The position numbers and the translations under genes are program-made. Below, piece after piece: positions 1 through 14,200 of a stretch of DNA of 64,000 nucleotides. Numbering within the stretch: the stretch's first letter is position 1; every line of letters begins with the position of its first letter. A model generated the notes under the pieces. It was given only the letters and a program-made list of their open reading frames with translations. It made no database searches and was not told the DNA's origin. The DNA comes from Phoebastria nigripes. Its lineage: Eukaryota > Chordata > Aves > Procellariiformes > Diomedeidae. Where the stretch lies: the NCBI GenBank assembly GCA_035582835.1, contig JAYKAV010003061.1, positions 462,252 through 526,251 of the forward strand, read 5' to 3'.

Positions 1-1279
1 CCATTCAGCTCATGAGCTTGTCAACACTGAAAGCCAAATCTCCCAACTCCTTTGAACAGAGAGCTGGTGTGTGTAAGCAAGATAAGTTTGTCTCTCTTGA
101 TGGCTGAACAACCCTTCATCAGCTCCATAAGGGCTTCATGGTACTCTTTGGGTACAAAAACGTCATGGGCAGATGAGAAAGCATGGAACAGAAAGAACAC
201 TTGTTAAATTAACTGTGCTTTACTAAAACACTAGATTTTGCTAGACTCAGAATCTGAAGATAATGTCTCTTTGCTACTCTTAGTAGTTTTACATTTGCAT
301 AATGGAAATGTGGTGACAAAAATGTATAAAATCATAAATTGAAGTCCTTCAGTTATCTGAGATTTTTAAGCTAACATTTATATTCCATATTACTTAACAG
401 CTGTGTTTCTCTAGAGTGCAGGGAACATTTCACAAAACGTTTTATTGCCTGGAGATAGACTGTTGGCAGGATTTTAGGCTGAGTCTGTCTAAACCTGACA
501 AAATAGTAATCAAAAACTGTAAAATAATAATAATTTCCTTTGAGGGCATTCCACACCTCTTAGGCAGAGAAGCACTTTATAGTTCCCATTTACAGTACGT
601 GATTTATTCTAAAGAGAGGTCAGCTGGACTATTTGTGCTTTGCTGGATGACGTACTTAGCCTTGGGGTATGTTTCAGTCAGTAAGGACTGTGTCGATAGT
701 TGGATTTGTATTCCGTTTAACTCCATCACAACTTTGGTGTATGCAATTTACATTTGCAGACATAAACAAGAATAAGTGCAGGGAAATAAAAAAACCCCTC
801 AGTTAAAATTTAACTGCTTCCAATGAAATCTGAGTCTGACTTCGAGAAACTGAGAAGTCTTGACTTCTGTCAAGAAAGACAGACGCTAGTTCTTCTATAC
901 AGAGCACTGAAAATCTGGATCCTTCGGTTTATTGATTTGAATCTAGCTTTTGCATTTCCAGTTTAAGCTGGTATTTTAACAATGTACATTTCTAAATTAC
1001 TGATGATGGGATAGCAGTGAGCACATACTCGGCAATGTATAACTCCAAGGCTACTCAGGGTCAGCAAGAATTTATCTAGTGCAACTTCGGGTCATCCTGG
1101 GTTCCTTGTCTTCCACAAGCATAAGGAGTACTTTTATCCTGCTGGAAAACAGAAATGAGATTTAACACCTTATGGTGACCGCATAGTACTGGGACTCACA
1201 TTTGATTGCTGCAGGGGGGTGCGACGTGTTTCTAATAACGTGTGGTGTTCGTAAGTAGTTACCTGTGCTGTTAGCAACA
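1..1279. other. 5' flanking sequence, no gene recognised
   Basis: AT-rich sequence upstream of the RASEF CpG island. It has short open frames only (a 119-codon frame at 416-775 is the longest) and none resembles a known protein. In mammals FRMD3 is the neighbour on this side, so distal 3' UTR of that gene could lie here, but nothing in the sequence shows it. Confidence 0.5.
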
Positions 1280-2260
1280 CACTGGGCAGAGATGCGCAGA
1301 GGGAACGCCCTGCTCTTGCACCTCCGGCTGCGGGCGGGAGCCCGGGGGAAGAGGCGGGCCGGCACCTGCCGGCCGCCGGGTCGGGACCTTCCTGCTTTCT
1401 CCCGGGGGCTCCGGCAGCCCTGCCCAGGTGCTGCGGGCCGCCTCGGCCCGGCCGGGCGCCTGCCACAGGCAAGATCCGCCACCTGCGGCCCGCCCCCCGC
1501 CTCCCGGCCGCGCCCGGCCCCGCGGGGCGCCGGGGCGGAGCAGGGCCCGTCCCGCCCCGCCGAGCCGACGGCAAAGTTCTGCCGCCAGGTAGGGCCGCTG
1601 CCGCTCGCCCCGTCCCGTCCCGGCCGCGGGCAGAGGATCCCCGGCCCCGGCCGATGGATCCCGAGGCGGCGGGGGACGAGCTGTCCCGCCTGCGCGCCCT
1701 CTTCCTGGCCTGCGACGCCAGCGGCTCGGGCCGCATCGAGCGGGAGGACTTCGCGGCGCTCTGTGCCGAGCTGCGGGTGCGGCCGGCGGAGGCCGAGGCC
1801 ATCTTCCAGCGTCTCGACAGCGACCGCGACGGGGCCATCACCTTCCCGGAGTTCGCCCGCGGCTTCCGTGGCGCCACCCGGCGGCGGCCCGGCAGCGGCG
1901 AGCCGGAGGGNGAGGAGGAGGCGGCGGCGGCGTGGGCCGCCGCGGGGCTGGAGCAGCCCTGGAGGGACTTCGAGGTGCGGCTCGGGGACGAGGCGAGGTA
2001 CATCCCCAGGTAAGGCCCGGTCCCGCCGGCGCCGCCGCCCGCACCCCCCATCCCGGGGAGGCGGCGGCGGCGGCGGCGGGAGGGGCTGCCGCCCGGTGGG
2101 AGCAGAGCTGCGGCCACGGGGGTGCCGGGGCTGCGCCTGCCCGCGGGGAGTCTGGCGGCGGCAAACCGCCCCTGCCGCCCTGCGGAGGGGGAACGGCCCT
2201 CCTGGCAGCAGCTTGCGCCGGTGCTGATGCAATACCCTGCTGGGGAACGGCCGTACCGGA
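1280..2260 (+). promoter_or_regulatory. RASEF: CpG island promoter region of RASEF
   Basis: GC content and CpG density rise sharply from about 1280 and fall after about 2260, against an AT-rich background. The island contains several GC-box-like CCGCCCC motifs (for example around 1550-1560) and covers the first coding exon. No TATA box stands out, so a CpG-type promoter with transcription starting upstream of 1654 is inferred. The exact start site cannot be read from sequence. Confidence 0.8.
1654..2009 (+). CDS. RASEF: RASEF coding exon 1 (two EF-hands)
   Basis: Encodes residues 1-118 plus two bases of Arg119. EF-hand loop 1 is [12 protein letters not shown] (21-32) and loop 2 is [12 protein letters not shown] (55-66); both keep Asp at position 1, Gly at 6 and an acidic residue at 12. 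An E/A-rich stretch (87-97) follows. The N at 1911 is the third base of a GGN codon, so residue 86 is Gly whatever the base. Donor AG|gtaagg. Confidence 0.95.
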
Positions 2261-5200
2261 GTTCAGCCTGACCCCTCGCCCGCTGTAGTTGCAGGTGTAT
2301 AGAGCCCTCCCCACATCTGCTTCCCGGCTCTGTGGGTTTCCAGCTCTGTTTTTCCAGCGTGCAGCCGCTTGCTTGCTTCCTCTCCGCTGCTCTGCCAGGG
2401 ACCCACGTGGGAAAACCAGGCCGGTGAAAGGCACGGGGAGCAAGTGCTGCCAGCGCAGTAAATGCAACTTTCTCCCCCCGCTATCCCCCAACCAGCCCCC
2501 AGCATCTTTCTTGCACCCCTGTCTTCCTTTTCCTGGTAAAGGCAGACCAACGCCGCCTTTGCCCTGGTGTTCGTAAGTACGGCTCTCAGGCTGAGGAGAT
2601 CACGGAGGTCCGTGAGAGCTTTTGCGCTCGGTGTCAGTGAAATGAAGACAGCTGATGGCAGCATGGTTTGGGGTTAAACCCGACTACCACGGGTCTGTCA
2701 GTACCGAGCTGGTTCCAGTTTACAGAGGCGCATTTTGGTGATTTGCAGTAATCTGCCTGAAACCAGAGGTGCCCAAAATGAATATAAAAATTCTGGCCGT
2801 AAAAAGTACAGAGTGATTCTGCTTCCTTTTAAAAATTGTAATTTAACATGGAAAACAAGCAATCTGAGTTTAAGGGCTTGGCAGCTAGTTAAAAGGCAGT
2901 TTAAAAAAAAAAAATATGTACATGAATATATCCAGAGAGACCGTGTCAAGTTGCAGCGGGTCCTGGCTGTGAGGTACACAGAAGCTAATAAAAAGCACAT
3001 TAGTTTCTGTGTAACTTTTGTAACAATCAAGTCAAATGTGCAGTTTGTTGTTTTCCAGGAGCACGTATCGAATCATTGGCAAATTTTTATCATACCAGTC
3101 TCCATATAGTGCATCTTAAGTTCATATCTACCCCAATTATTTGGTTCTAGCCACTTTTAAAAATGTGTTCGGATTGTGACATGAAAAGTTTCTTCAGAGA
3201 AATTTTCAGTTACCTAGCCTGCTACTCATGTGCACAACTGGAGTCGATTGTTCTTTTCTTCTTGGACTGGAAGGGTGAATAACATTGGTTAGTCTTACTG
3301 GACTGCTCCATTTCAGACACATCAGTAACTTCATACAGGTCTTTCTTACCTAGCTCAAGATGCCTTCCTTGCTACATACTTGCTTTCTACAGAAAGAGAA
3401 CAAAAAAAAAAAGGCTTTTGAAAATTCGCAGCAGCGGTTCATAACTTAACCTAAAGCCAGACAGAAACTCAATAGGAGATGGAAAAAATCTGACTCACGA
3501 ACAGTGGTGAAAGCATCTATCTCCTTTTGGTAATAAGCCTATCTCAGTATCTTGGTTACTATGTTTGCAGCAGCAGTTTGAATACAGTCCAGTTGTCTGT
3601 CTAAGAGGGTCGTAGGAGGGAAAGGCAATAGCTTTCGTTGGCTTGACTGTGCAGACATGTCCTTTGGTTTTGTTAAATTCATCATGACACAATTAATGTC
3701 ATTTGTGTTATGATTCTCATACATCAAAATCGCAAACGGAACTAAATTTTGATAGTTAAATAAATGTGTATCAGGTGGGCACTATTTGATGTAAATGCTT
3801 CCTATTCATGTTCAGCTTTATAAATAGCTTTGAACATCCTTCGTAGTTGGCTGTATTTATTAGGTGTGTGCCAACGTCAGCTGAAGAACAGTGTGGCCTT
3901 TGTTTTCTTGTTCTTTCTCTTTCCTGTCCTGAAGTGCTAGAAGCAGATCTGTGTTACAGCTCAACTTTTTTCCATTTGTACACCTTTTTTTGTTGAAATG
4001 TATGTGTAAGGTTTTTTTCATGTGAGTAGTCCCACTAAAATTATTAGGACCACTTGTGTAAGTAATGAATATATTGAAATTGTTTGAGGAATCTGGGCAT
4101 AGGAGAGATTTTAAGCAACAGAATATAACAAAACCATGTAAAGTACGGGGTGGTACTTCAAAAAATTTATTTAATTGTTTTTAGTTGTTTATCAGTTCAT
4201 TTTTTTTCTACGGAAAGGCAGTACTTTGAAAAACAGACCTAGCTTGGAACACACCTGCATCTTCAATACTATAAAACAGTTGGTGTCCTCACACTGTGGT
4301 TTATTACTCTTCATACATTTGCTGTAACATTGGTGTTGAAAACTGTCAGAAAAGTAATTACAAAGAAGAAACTCCTCAAACCCAGATCAGTGGAGTTAGT
4401 TGTCCATATTTTTTATCTTGATCATGTGTGTTTTTTATCTCAATCATTTTGGGGCTCAGTCCCTCAAAATGCTGTGCCTTCTGGCCCCAGTCTAGCAAAA
4501 CACTGGCACATGTGCTTTGATGCTATTGTCGTTTATATAGAGAGAAACAAGGCATAGCAGATGGAAGTAGTGAGATAAAACCAGGGCTGAAGTCAGNAGA
4601 AAATTACCCAGTGAACACCTGTGGTCTCTGTCATTCCTGAGCTTGATTGAGTGTCCATGGAAATCAAGGGGAAATTTTTCACTGATATCAATTCACATGG
4701 TTCAGCCTCTGTTTCTGCGACTGAGGTTTTAAAAGCCATAAAAAAGGCTCCATAATGAGGTGTGAAACGCAGTAACAGATCAGTATCCTGACCCAGTCCT
4801 CAGTGTAGTAGCAGACATTAGGTGCAACATTGTTTACTGCCAGGTACTGCCTCGTTCCAGGTACTAAAATAAGCATATACTCCAATAAGCGTATTTTGAA
4901 TTTAGTTACTTTAAAAAAAGATAGTTTTATTATGGGATGGATCCTGCCTCTCTGCAGTTTGATGTATCGGTTGCACAGTTCTGTTAGCTTATACTTTAAA
5001 ACATCCAAGTCTGTGCTGGAGCTGTGGTTGTATCGGTTGCAGTTAAACAGTAAGACTAACATCACAGAGTTTCTTTTCAGCCTTGCTCCTTCCCTCCCCA
5101 TCTGAACAGATTTTTGGGACTAAATTCAGTTATATTTCTTGGTAAGGTGGTCACTGTGAGTCAAAGCATTGTTTGCCTTAGTCTTACACATGCTCAGTGG

Positions 5201-8200
5201 GCAATTGTGCCTCTAGCACAAAAAAAGTGGAAAGTCTTTCCAGGCTGATGACCTAATAGAATGTGTGAAGTCAGATTTTAGTGGAATTGCGTAGAGGGTT
5301 GGGTTTTATTTTTTTGGCATTCGTTTCATGCCAAATGAACGTAAAATGCAGCTACCGTTCTGTGTTGTTATATTCAATCAGGTATAATGGGTAATTAAAC
5401 ACAAAAGATTGCAATGTCTTTGGTTTATATGTAGTGAATTGCCAAGTGGCGTATACCTGTGAGAGCCATAGGAGATCTGTTTTATTGAGAACTCGGGCAT
5501 GTTTGTTAGTTTATTCCTCTAAGAAGTATTTGCAATGGTACAGGAGTAGACAAAAAAAGTTAAGAAACGTACCTGTTTGGTGCTCCAGGCAGTTAGTGCT
5601 CCAGTGTACTGCCCGCACTGGAAGGGTTTAGCCCTTGACTGTGTTACTGGGTGTTGTGTTCTTTTTTAATATGTGGCCAACCTCAGATCTGTTTGGTTTT
5701 CGGTGGCAAGATTGAAAGGTTCCCTCAACGCTCCTAGTAGGCATGTGCTCCTTTAAGCATGTGGGAAAGTCTCCTAATGGCAATGCTTCTCCATTCCTCA
5801 GCGTGAACAAAGAATGATCCAACATCCACTGACACTTCAAGAGAAAACCTGTACTTTACGAATGCTACGACAGTTACTTGTGTCTGTAAATTACAGGCAA
5901 AAAACTTCCCGGAAAAGAGATTTTGAAATTTTAATGTCAAAGACCTTCAATCAGAAACAACAAAGACTTGGGACTGTGTGTGCTGTGTGCATTTTTGTAT
6001 ATTGTGGGATAAACTGAATCCCTTTGAGCCCTACCAGGCAATTTTTGTGTGATATTTGGCAAATTGGATAATCTGATTGGAAAATGAGCTGAATTAATTT
6101 GGGCATGAATGGGTGGATGAATCTGGAGAAGAAAGTTTGTATCCCTATTTCGAGTTAAATTCTTCTGCTTCTGAGAGTCCTCCTCCTTCATTGCTTTGCT
6201 TTTTAGTCTTGGGGTCTCTTTTACTTGTGTGCTTGTACTTTGGGCCAACCTGACTGTTCATCAGACTCCGATTTCAGTGCTGCCAGACTGTGAGATTTTA
6301 TGCATCGTACAATTCCAAAGTCTCCTAACATGATTACGATAACAGTTTGCCCCCAATCATGTCATCTGGAGCTGTATAGAAAATGTGGATCTGGGGGACG
6401 TGATAAAATGAGAAGAGAGTGCTGTTTTTAACATAAGCTACTTAAACTGTGAGGACAGGCGATGCTCATGGGGATATACTGCTGTGCTACAGCAAGGAAG
6501 AGGGGCTCTGCTGCATAAAAAAATGTCCAAAACCTGTCGTGCTCTTGCTGTCATGAGCCAGGATGGATTTTTGCCAGAGTCAATACAGAGCACAGCATCA
6601 ACTCTTGTCAGCAATTTGTGTTTACTTCCAAGAGGTGATGAGCCATGATATCAGCACTGGAGAGATTTCCTTGGAAGTCGAAGTGTGTTCCCTGGAAAGG
6701 GGATAAAGGCAAATCCTGAGAAAAAACAAATGCTGGGTCCCACTTTGTCACAGCGCTGGAGAGGGGATCTCTGCCGTAAGAATGATGTCTTGTCTTTTAA
6801 TACGTCTCACGACAGGGGGTTGACAAATATGCTGTGCTGGAAGTGTGATGGATGCCTTTCTGTGAGCTGGAAGACTTTCTGAGCTACCTTAGGTTTTACT
6901 GCTCTTCTGTTTTTGCTTTAATCAGAACAGCATCTGTGCAAAATAACTTAAACATTGTAGCATTGGTTTTCCTGGTATCTTCATGTCACATGGTCATTTG
7001 TCATAACCATATCCTTTGGAGCGTTCTTCTTTTCCACAGACTTCATCTTTCCTTCCCTGTCCCGCAGTCTTTTCCACTCCTGCTCCCGTGGCTCCAAATC
7101 CCACCTCTGTCTTTAGGAAGGGAACAGTATTTATTGAAAACATTAAAAAATCCCTACCTGGGAATCAGCCCTTGGCCAGGCTTTCTCATCTGGGGGTTGC
7201 AGAGTTGTTCATCGTCTTTTAATGCAGCCTGTTTCTGAAAAGGCAGATACGGAAAAAGAAAAGGTGGTATTAAAAAACCCCATAGTGCTTCTGGTTGAGA
7301 AATACCTTGAATTTTACACCGTGTTAACATTTCGTGTAATCTGTTTTTCCTCAAGGCACTTGATCTGGGAGAAAGTGTTAGGCACTCAGCTGTGACAAAA
7401 GTAGATCCTTTCCAGTTTGAAACAGATTTGGTCAATCTTTTCTGGTGACTGATATAATGGCATACCCAATATGTCTGCTTTTTGGAAGAAGGTATTTCTC
7501 TGTCTCTTGGTGGCACACATAGGCTATTGGTCTCCAGTGCAAGGACAGTCATCAGATGTGTAATGTGTGATCTTTCTCTTGCTCCGACCACCCAGCCTAG
7601 ACCACCTTATACTTCATCCCTTCATGCCCATACCAGAACAGAGCTGCTACAAGTGATGAGAGTAGTTTTACAAGCTCACCTACACTGGGAAGACACGATT
7701 AGAATAGTGTTCTAAAGCTTAGGAACGGGAGCATATTATCAGCATGAAAATAAGTTTAAGTGTAGTGGTGATTATCTTTGCTTTTACCTGCACTTACAAA
7801 AATAGAAACTATATTTTTCCAGTGCTTGAAAGATGTCTGGGTCAAGAAAACAAAGAGAAAGTGTTTGGGGACCTTAAGTCTGCAGGTAAGAACATGGATA
7901 AGAAAGAAGATAGAAGTGAAGACAGAGATGAGTAATTGGCAAGGGATGGTGTTGAGAAAGATATGGATGTACACAGAAGGATCTGCAAAAACAGTCCTGC
8001 TGGGGAACGCTTTGGTCTAGTTTTCTTACCTCTCAATACAACCCTCACCCAGCTAAGCCTGACAGCCCACGCGCTGCTCCCACCTAAGTGAGCTTTTACC
8101 TTGTTTTGCTGCTTTGTGCTCCCCAGAGTGCTCTGCCCAGAGGGGCCCTGAAATTGTGCTGGTCACCTTGTCAGTCTCCACCTTCTAAAGCAGACCCAGG

Positions 8201-11200
8201 TAAACATACGCAAAATAGCAACGGAAGAAACACTGAATCTTTACCATGTGAATGAGGGAAGGTGGTATTGTAACATCACTGGCACATTTTTGATTTCCTC
8301 CAGTTTTCCACTAGCTTATTGCGCTTTGTACATCTTTGATGGAAAACTATACTGAAAAATACTGCCCTTGGGGTCAGACTATGGGGCCCATGTAACATAG
8401 CATCCTCTCTCTGGCAACTACATAGGGAATGGCTGTAAGATACTGAGCAACTGTAGAGTTATTCTTCTTTGATAAATTCCATCAGTTCCCTCTGAGCTGC
8501 GTTCTGAGTGTGGATCATTAGGCAAATGGCCACTGTATATTCAGCAAACCAAAATAATACTATGAATTGATATGAGTTAGCATAGCTCTGTGGGTTAAAT
8601 GAAATTATGCCACTTAATATAATCTAAATATCTGATATCTCTAATCCCAGTGTTGTTTTTATTTTTATTTTTTTTTCCCTCTCTTCTGCTCCTCCTGTAT
8701 GCTACCATGGTATTTTAAATCTATCATATTACAAATTGCGTTATCATCAGGGCAGTTTTATTTTCTTTCTGTAATTCTCTCAGGAACTCTCTGAAACCAT
8801 GTGAATACAGTAACTTTACTTAAGTTAACTCTTATGTTAAGTTGTGCAAATATTGACTAATTACACTTAGTAATTACTAATTTTACAGACAGCTTATGTT
8901 ATAAAACCTTTGAGATGAGGTAAGGTAAAGCCAGAGCAGTGCTTGGCCAGAATACTATACTTTTTTGGGTACTAGTGTTTTGTGTCTATACTTTGTAGAA
9001 GCAGCAGAAAGGCATGCATGGTAGGTAGCGTAACCATAGTGCCAGGTGGTCCAAAGGGACAGTTTCTTTCACGTCATATATCAAAAAATGCTTTTTCTAT
9101 GCATTAGTATCTGTGAATGTCTACAGTTGTGTTAGTGTGGGACTTAAAGGGGTGCTGCTAAATCCTTTTAAAAGTGATTTCAGGATTTCAAGGAAGACGA
9201 GTATTAAAGGGCAAACCTGAGCATTTCTGATTAATTTTTCTGAAACTGAAGTAAGAGCATTCTAGTTGCCTTTATCCTGATAGAGTATTCAGAGTTCAGG
9301 AGTCAGCTTGGTGAAATCCATTTGTGAAATCTTCCTTGATAAATAATTTTGAATAACTAATGAATTTGCAGAAAGAAATAGCATGTATTCAAGGGGAACT
9401 GGAGACAAACAAACAAATTGGGCAATATTCATTGCAACTAGTCTGTTCTGCTGCAGTGGTGTCACTGATACTTACCAAAGCATGTGAAAACAGAGGAGTG
9501 ATTGAAAATACGGAAAGAGACAATTCGGAACAGTTCCTCTCATAATCATCAAATACTTACTGCATGTTGACATAGGGTGTATATAGCTGCATCCTTCTAA
9601 AGTCCTGTGTATCTATAAACTATTATCACCGTGTGCTTGCTGCTAATTCATCACTTGGAGTGATTAAATCAATAGCAGTCCTCCCAATTCATAAAAGTTT
9701 ATTACTTCTTGCTGAAGGCATAAGTGATTAAGCAGAGTCCCATCAATTTTGTTGTATGACTTTAATTTCTCCTCTGTTTTTTTTGTTGCTGTAGTAGTTG
9801 TTGAGTCATGTTTTTAACTAAGACTTCCCATAAAGTTGCCATAGAAGCACTCAGGTAAGTGTCACTGAGAATTTCAGTAGCCAGTTTTAATCTAAAAAAG
9901 CCTTCCAGGCCCTTTCCAGGATCCTCCACAGTTGTGGTTGTATGGGTGTTGTTTTGCTTCTTAAGCCTAAGTACTGCTTCATAAAACTNGGTCACTGAGA
10001 TACTTTGAATCCATCTGGATGGTATCTGGTCACTGGGCTAAGGAGGAATAATAAAGAGGTTTTTCTATCACAGAGGGAGAATAAACTCTCACAATAACTA
10101 CTTTGTGCTTCTGACTACTGCATCTTAAAGCAGACTTAGCTGTATGGCAGAGGCTTAGCAGCATGGAGATACTAATTTCTATCTTCAGTTCTGGTATGTG
10201 TATTTGCATACACTTTGAAAAGAAGCTGCAAGAGGGAGTGGGTGTGGCATTCCTGTAAAGAGAACAAAAGTTGCAGAAAAGCATTACAATATTCCACTAC
10301 AAATGTCTTCTGCTCCTGGCACAAAATACAGTAAGCAAAGGCCAGACTAATTATTTGATTCTCTACTCCCATCAGCGTAAGACACTGTACCTTCAATTTT
10401 GCTACTCCATTAATAATCTGTATGGCAGGAGGCCTCTGGTATTAACATTATGCATGTGCTATTTTTGAACACAGGATTTGTAGTACAGTTTGAGGTACAG
10501 TTTAGTTTTATGGATGTATCTTCATTTGATTTAAAGGCAGCAGCTGATTAATCCTGCACAAAATGGGGTGAGAGAGTACCAACATAACCCTATAATCTTG
10601 TGAAAAAAGTTATGTAGGTCTTTAAAGATCCAACCCTAATTTAGTGACCTGTGATTTGGAAGAGAATCAGGAAAACATTTGCTCGGGTAATGAGTATTTT
10701 ATGTTAGCATCAAGTAACAAGTAATTTTCCTACTGTTTGCTTGCTTTCTAGGAAACAAGGTTATTAGTAAGCATCTTGATGGTGAAATTTAAAGGAAATT
10801 TAAAGGAAAAAAGAAAATTTCAGAACACAGGTTTCATGTTTGTATTTTGTATTTCTAAAAACCATATATGTTGACCTAGATTGTGCTGAATTTATCTGCC
10901 TTGGAAGATTGGTAAGCTCTGTCCATCTCACTTTGGCTAGTGCCATTTCTATTTTACATGCGGCTCATTTAAAGGACTGTGTGTATATTCACACTGTTTG
11001 AAGAAGTGACATTCTTCAGCAGCTAATTCTGGATATGCACAATGTCTGCTTCTATCTAAAATTTGAAACTATTCTGGAATAGTTTATTGGCTGTTTTGGT
11101 GAGAAATTTGCAGCTCTGAAGGACAACTGCTGAAGTGCTAGGAATTTATGAAATGCAGCATATGTTACCAGCTCTCAGTCCAACTATCAAAAATAAATGG

Positions 11201-14200
11201 AATTTCAAACGGAGAGACTACGGAGAGGCTACATTTTGTAATGTTTGAAGTACAGCCAGGCTCCAGCTTCAAGCCTACCCAACGTTAATGGAAGTGTGAT
11301 AGGAATTCTGTAAATGGTAACACCTTGGGACACTGAACTTACTGTTTGTGCAGCTGCGTGTACTTGGAAATCAGTGTCTAAATGTTGCAAATCTGCTGTA
11401 CACTTGAAATTTAATTGAGATCTGATGAACCCAAACCTCAGACTTGTTCTGTGATACACACTATCATCAGAACCACTCCAAAACTCTACTGTGCAGTAAA
11501 CCCTTTAGCGCAGAAATCTCACATTTGTCTGTATGTTGTAATAGTACAGCGTGAAAGGAGGGCAGATTTTAAGTGTACNATTTTATTTTTACTTTTTGGT
11601 TTTTCCTGGTTTTGATACTTCTGATGGTGCTGATAATGTCAGTGTTGTTTTAGTGCAAAGTTGTTGCTAAGGAAAATGTCCTTAACAGTTTTTTAAATGT
11701 GAATTATTAATTGAGTAAACATACATTTGGGGAGTTCTTTACTGTTACATTATTTATCCATAGTTTGTAGCAGCCGATGATCAGATAAATCTGCGCATTA
11801 TTGAGACTATTTGTGAACCTTGACATTACTCTGTTCAAAATATATTTTGAAAAAGCAATTGTGTGCATACATTGGAAGATATTCAGAGCACTACATTAAG
11901 TTTAACTTAGCTTCTGGAAATACTGAATACAGCTAAAGCATTAGCCTTTGTAAAGGAAACCCTTCGCAAGACAGAAATGTGTATGTACACAGAAATGCCC
12001 CTGGCGTCAGTAAATCTATATTTCTTTGTGCTGCTGTTACGTTTCTGCATATTGAAATGAATGTCAGCATTTCAGCTGGAAACAGATTTTATGGTGTCCT
12101 GAAATACTTCAGGTGTTTAAAATGGGAATCTGAGCTATAGTAACAATTATGATACTGTTGCAATAAAGTAAGTTATACCTTCAGTGGGGAAATCACATAG
12201 AAGCAGCAGAGTGCTGTCATGTTGATAATCTAAGCTGTGGAATTGCTTCAAGTGGGAAAAAATGCAGAGAATATACACTGATTGTTGATATCATGTGTAT
12301 TGTGAAGGCATTAAATAGCACTACCTCCATAGAAGATAGGAAAACATCAGCTGTCTAATGTAGAGGATCATTAAATCGGAGTTTAAGCTTTCCTTTAACA
12401 ACAAAAAGAGGTCATGTATTCGTGATACATTAGATAGGGTGTTAGACTAGAACTTGCAAAACATTATTTTTGTTTGCATTTCTGCCACTGATATGCTGTG
12501 TTTCTTCATTACTGGCCTGCTTTCTCGACCTTTCTAGAGCTGATCTTCCCTTTTCCTTTTTTTCTGTTTAATTTTTAAGTTCTTGAATACCTGTTCATGT
12601 TCTGGCATGTAGTCTATGTGGCAATCAGCTTCAATTTTCCTTGGGACTGCTGAATTATGTTATAGAATTTTCTCTGGTATATTGCCTTATGGTAATCCAG
12701 ATATTGGAACCTAGCTGGCATGTAATGCAAAGGGTTACATGGCGTTACTAGTGGTATGACCAGAAATCAGTGCTTTTTATGTAGTAACCTGTGTAATAAA
12801 GTTTTGGTACTTACGCTATTCTTTGGTTTTGTATCTTGTCAAGATTCTTTGCTTTGACAATTAAAACTGTATACAATCTATCTAAATGAGTCCAGATCAA
12901 ATGAAAATCAGAATATACCATTCCTGCATTGGGGCAGCTTTTATGAAGCAGCATAAATTTCAGGAGGGCTTTTAATAACTAAAGGATCTACAGAAACTTT
13001 TTTCTTTCTTCTGTATGAGATATATCTGTTATCTTTCACATGAGAATCATATACAGAATTAACTTCTTATAAAAATGAATTTTTTTGGGTATGAAACAGG
13101 GCTGGCATTATGAGGAGTGCAGTCGTCTGGACTAGAATAATTTGTCTTAAACCAAAGAGCTGTATTCTCATATCCCCTACAGCTCCCCCGCTGCCGTGCA
13201 CTGATACAAGAGATGTAAATACTAGAAGTCCAACAGCTGAGGGAACATCAAACTTTTTTTTCTTGAAGGAGATATGATCACCTCCCTCTCCCCCCTTTAA
13301 ACATCCATTTTAACTTAGGTGGTTGGCATTCATACCCATTTTCATTTCTTACACAGCCTCCTAAAGTCATAAACTTCTTCGCGGACTATGATCAACATCA
13401 GAGCCACCAACAAACTTGATATACATTATGGGTTATTCCAGTGGCATGCTCTTCAATATACCATGAATAGAAGTACAAAAAATTTACTTAAGCTAAAAAG
13501 TTTTTTCTACAGTAACCATATTAAAGTAGAGAAGCAGGAAGGGTAAATATCATTTAGAAGAATTCAGACATACTATGCTGAATGTTCAAAGTCCATATCT
13601 AACTTGCTAAATTTTAAAAATATGCAAAAAGGGGAATATCTTAATTTGTAATACATTTTTCAAACCTGTTACAGAACATTGTTCCAAGTAAGTGCGTTAA
13701 GATGGTATCTCTCTTTTTCAGACAAGAGCAGGTCAGTGTTCTGTATCATAACATACACATAGCGGAACCAAGATTAATCCAGCCATATGAACATGTCATT
13801 AAGAACTTCATCCGAGAGATCAAACTTCAAAGCACAGAGATGGAAACTTTGGCCATTGCGGTAAAAAGGTAAAGTGAGTTGTGTTTCTAGTTCAGTTATA
13901 CAGTTACTTTTTTCTCTATCACACTTTGTTGGGTTAAACTACTGGGAGTTAATGCCAAAATATGTCATGCGGAGTATTTCCATAAACTTAGTTCAAAGAT
14001 TAGTTTATATGCACACACATGTGCATGAGCACATATAGCAGCTTGCAAATGATTCCCTGTTCATATTTTAGGTAAGTCCTGGCCCAAATTTTTGTAGGTT
14101 CTATTCGTATGTTTAATGTCTTAAAACATTTTGACTTCTCTTCCTTGGCTGTAACTTTGAGTTTTGGCATACAAGCCCATTAGACTTTCATTTAGAAACC

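Noticed and set aside
1..1160. Possible FRMD3 3' UTR
   Set aside because: The synteny with mammals makes it possible, but no sequence feature supports it here.
1265..2227. 320-codon plus-strand frame overlapping RASEF exon 1
   Set aside because: Out of frame with the EF-hands and of GC-driven Arg/Pro/Gly composition; no recognisable domain.
1162..2232. Long minus-strand frames (356 and 315 codons) antisense to exon 1
   Set aside because: They lie in a CpG island where stop codons are rare, are Pro/Arg/Ala-rich low complexity, and overlap the real EF-hand exon on the plus strand.
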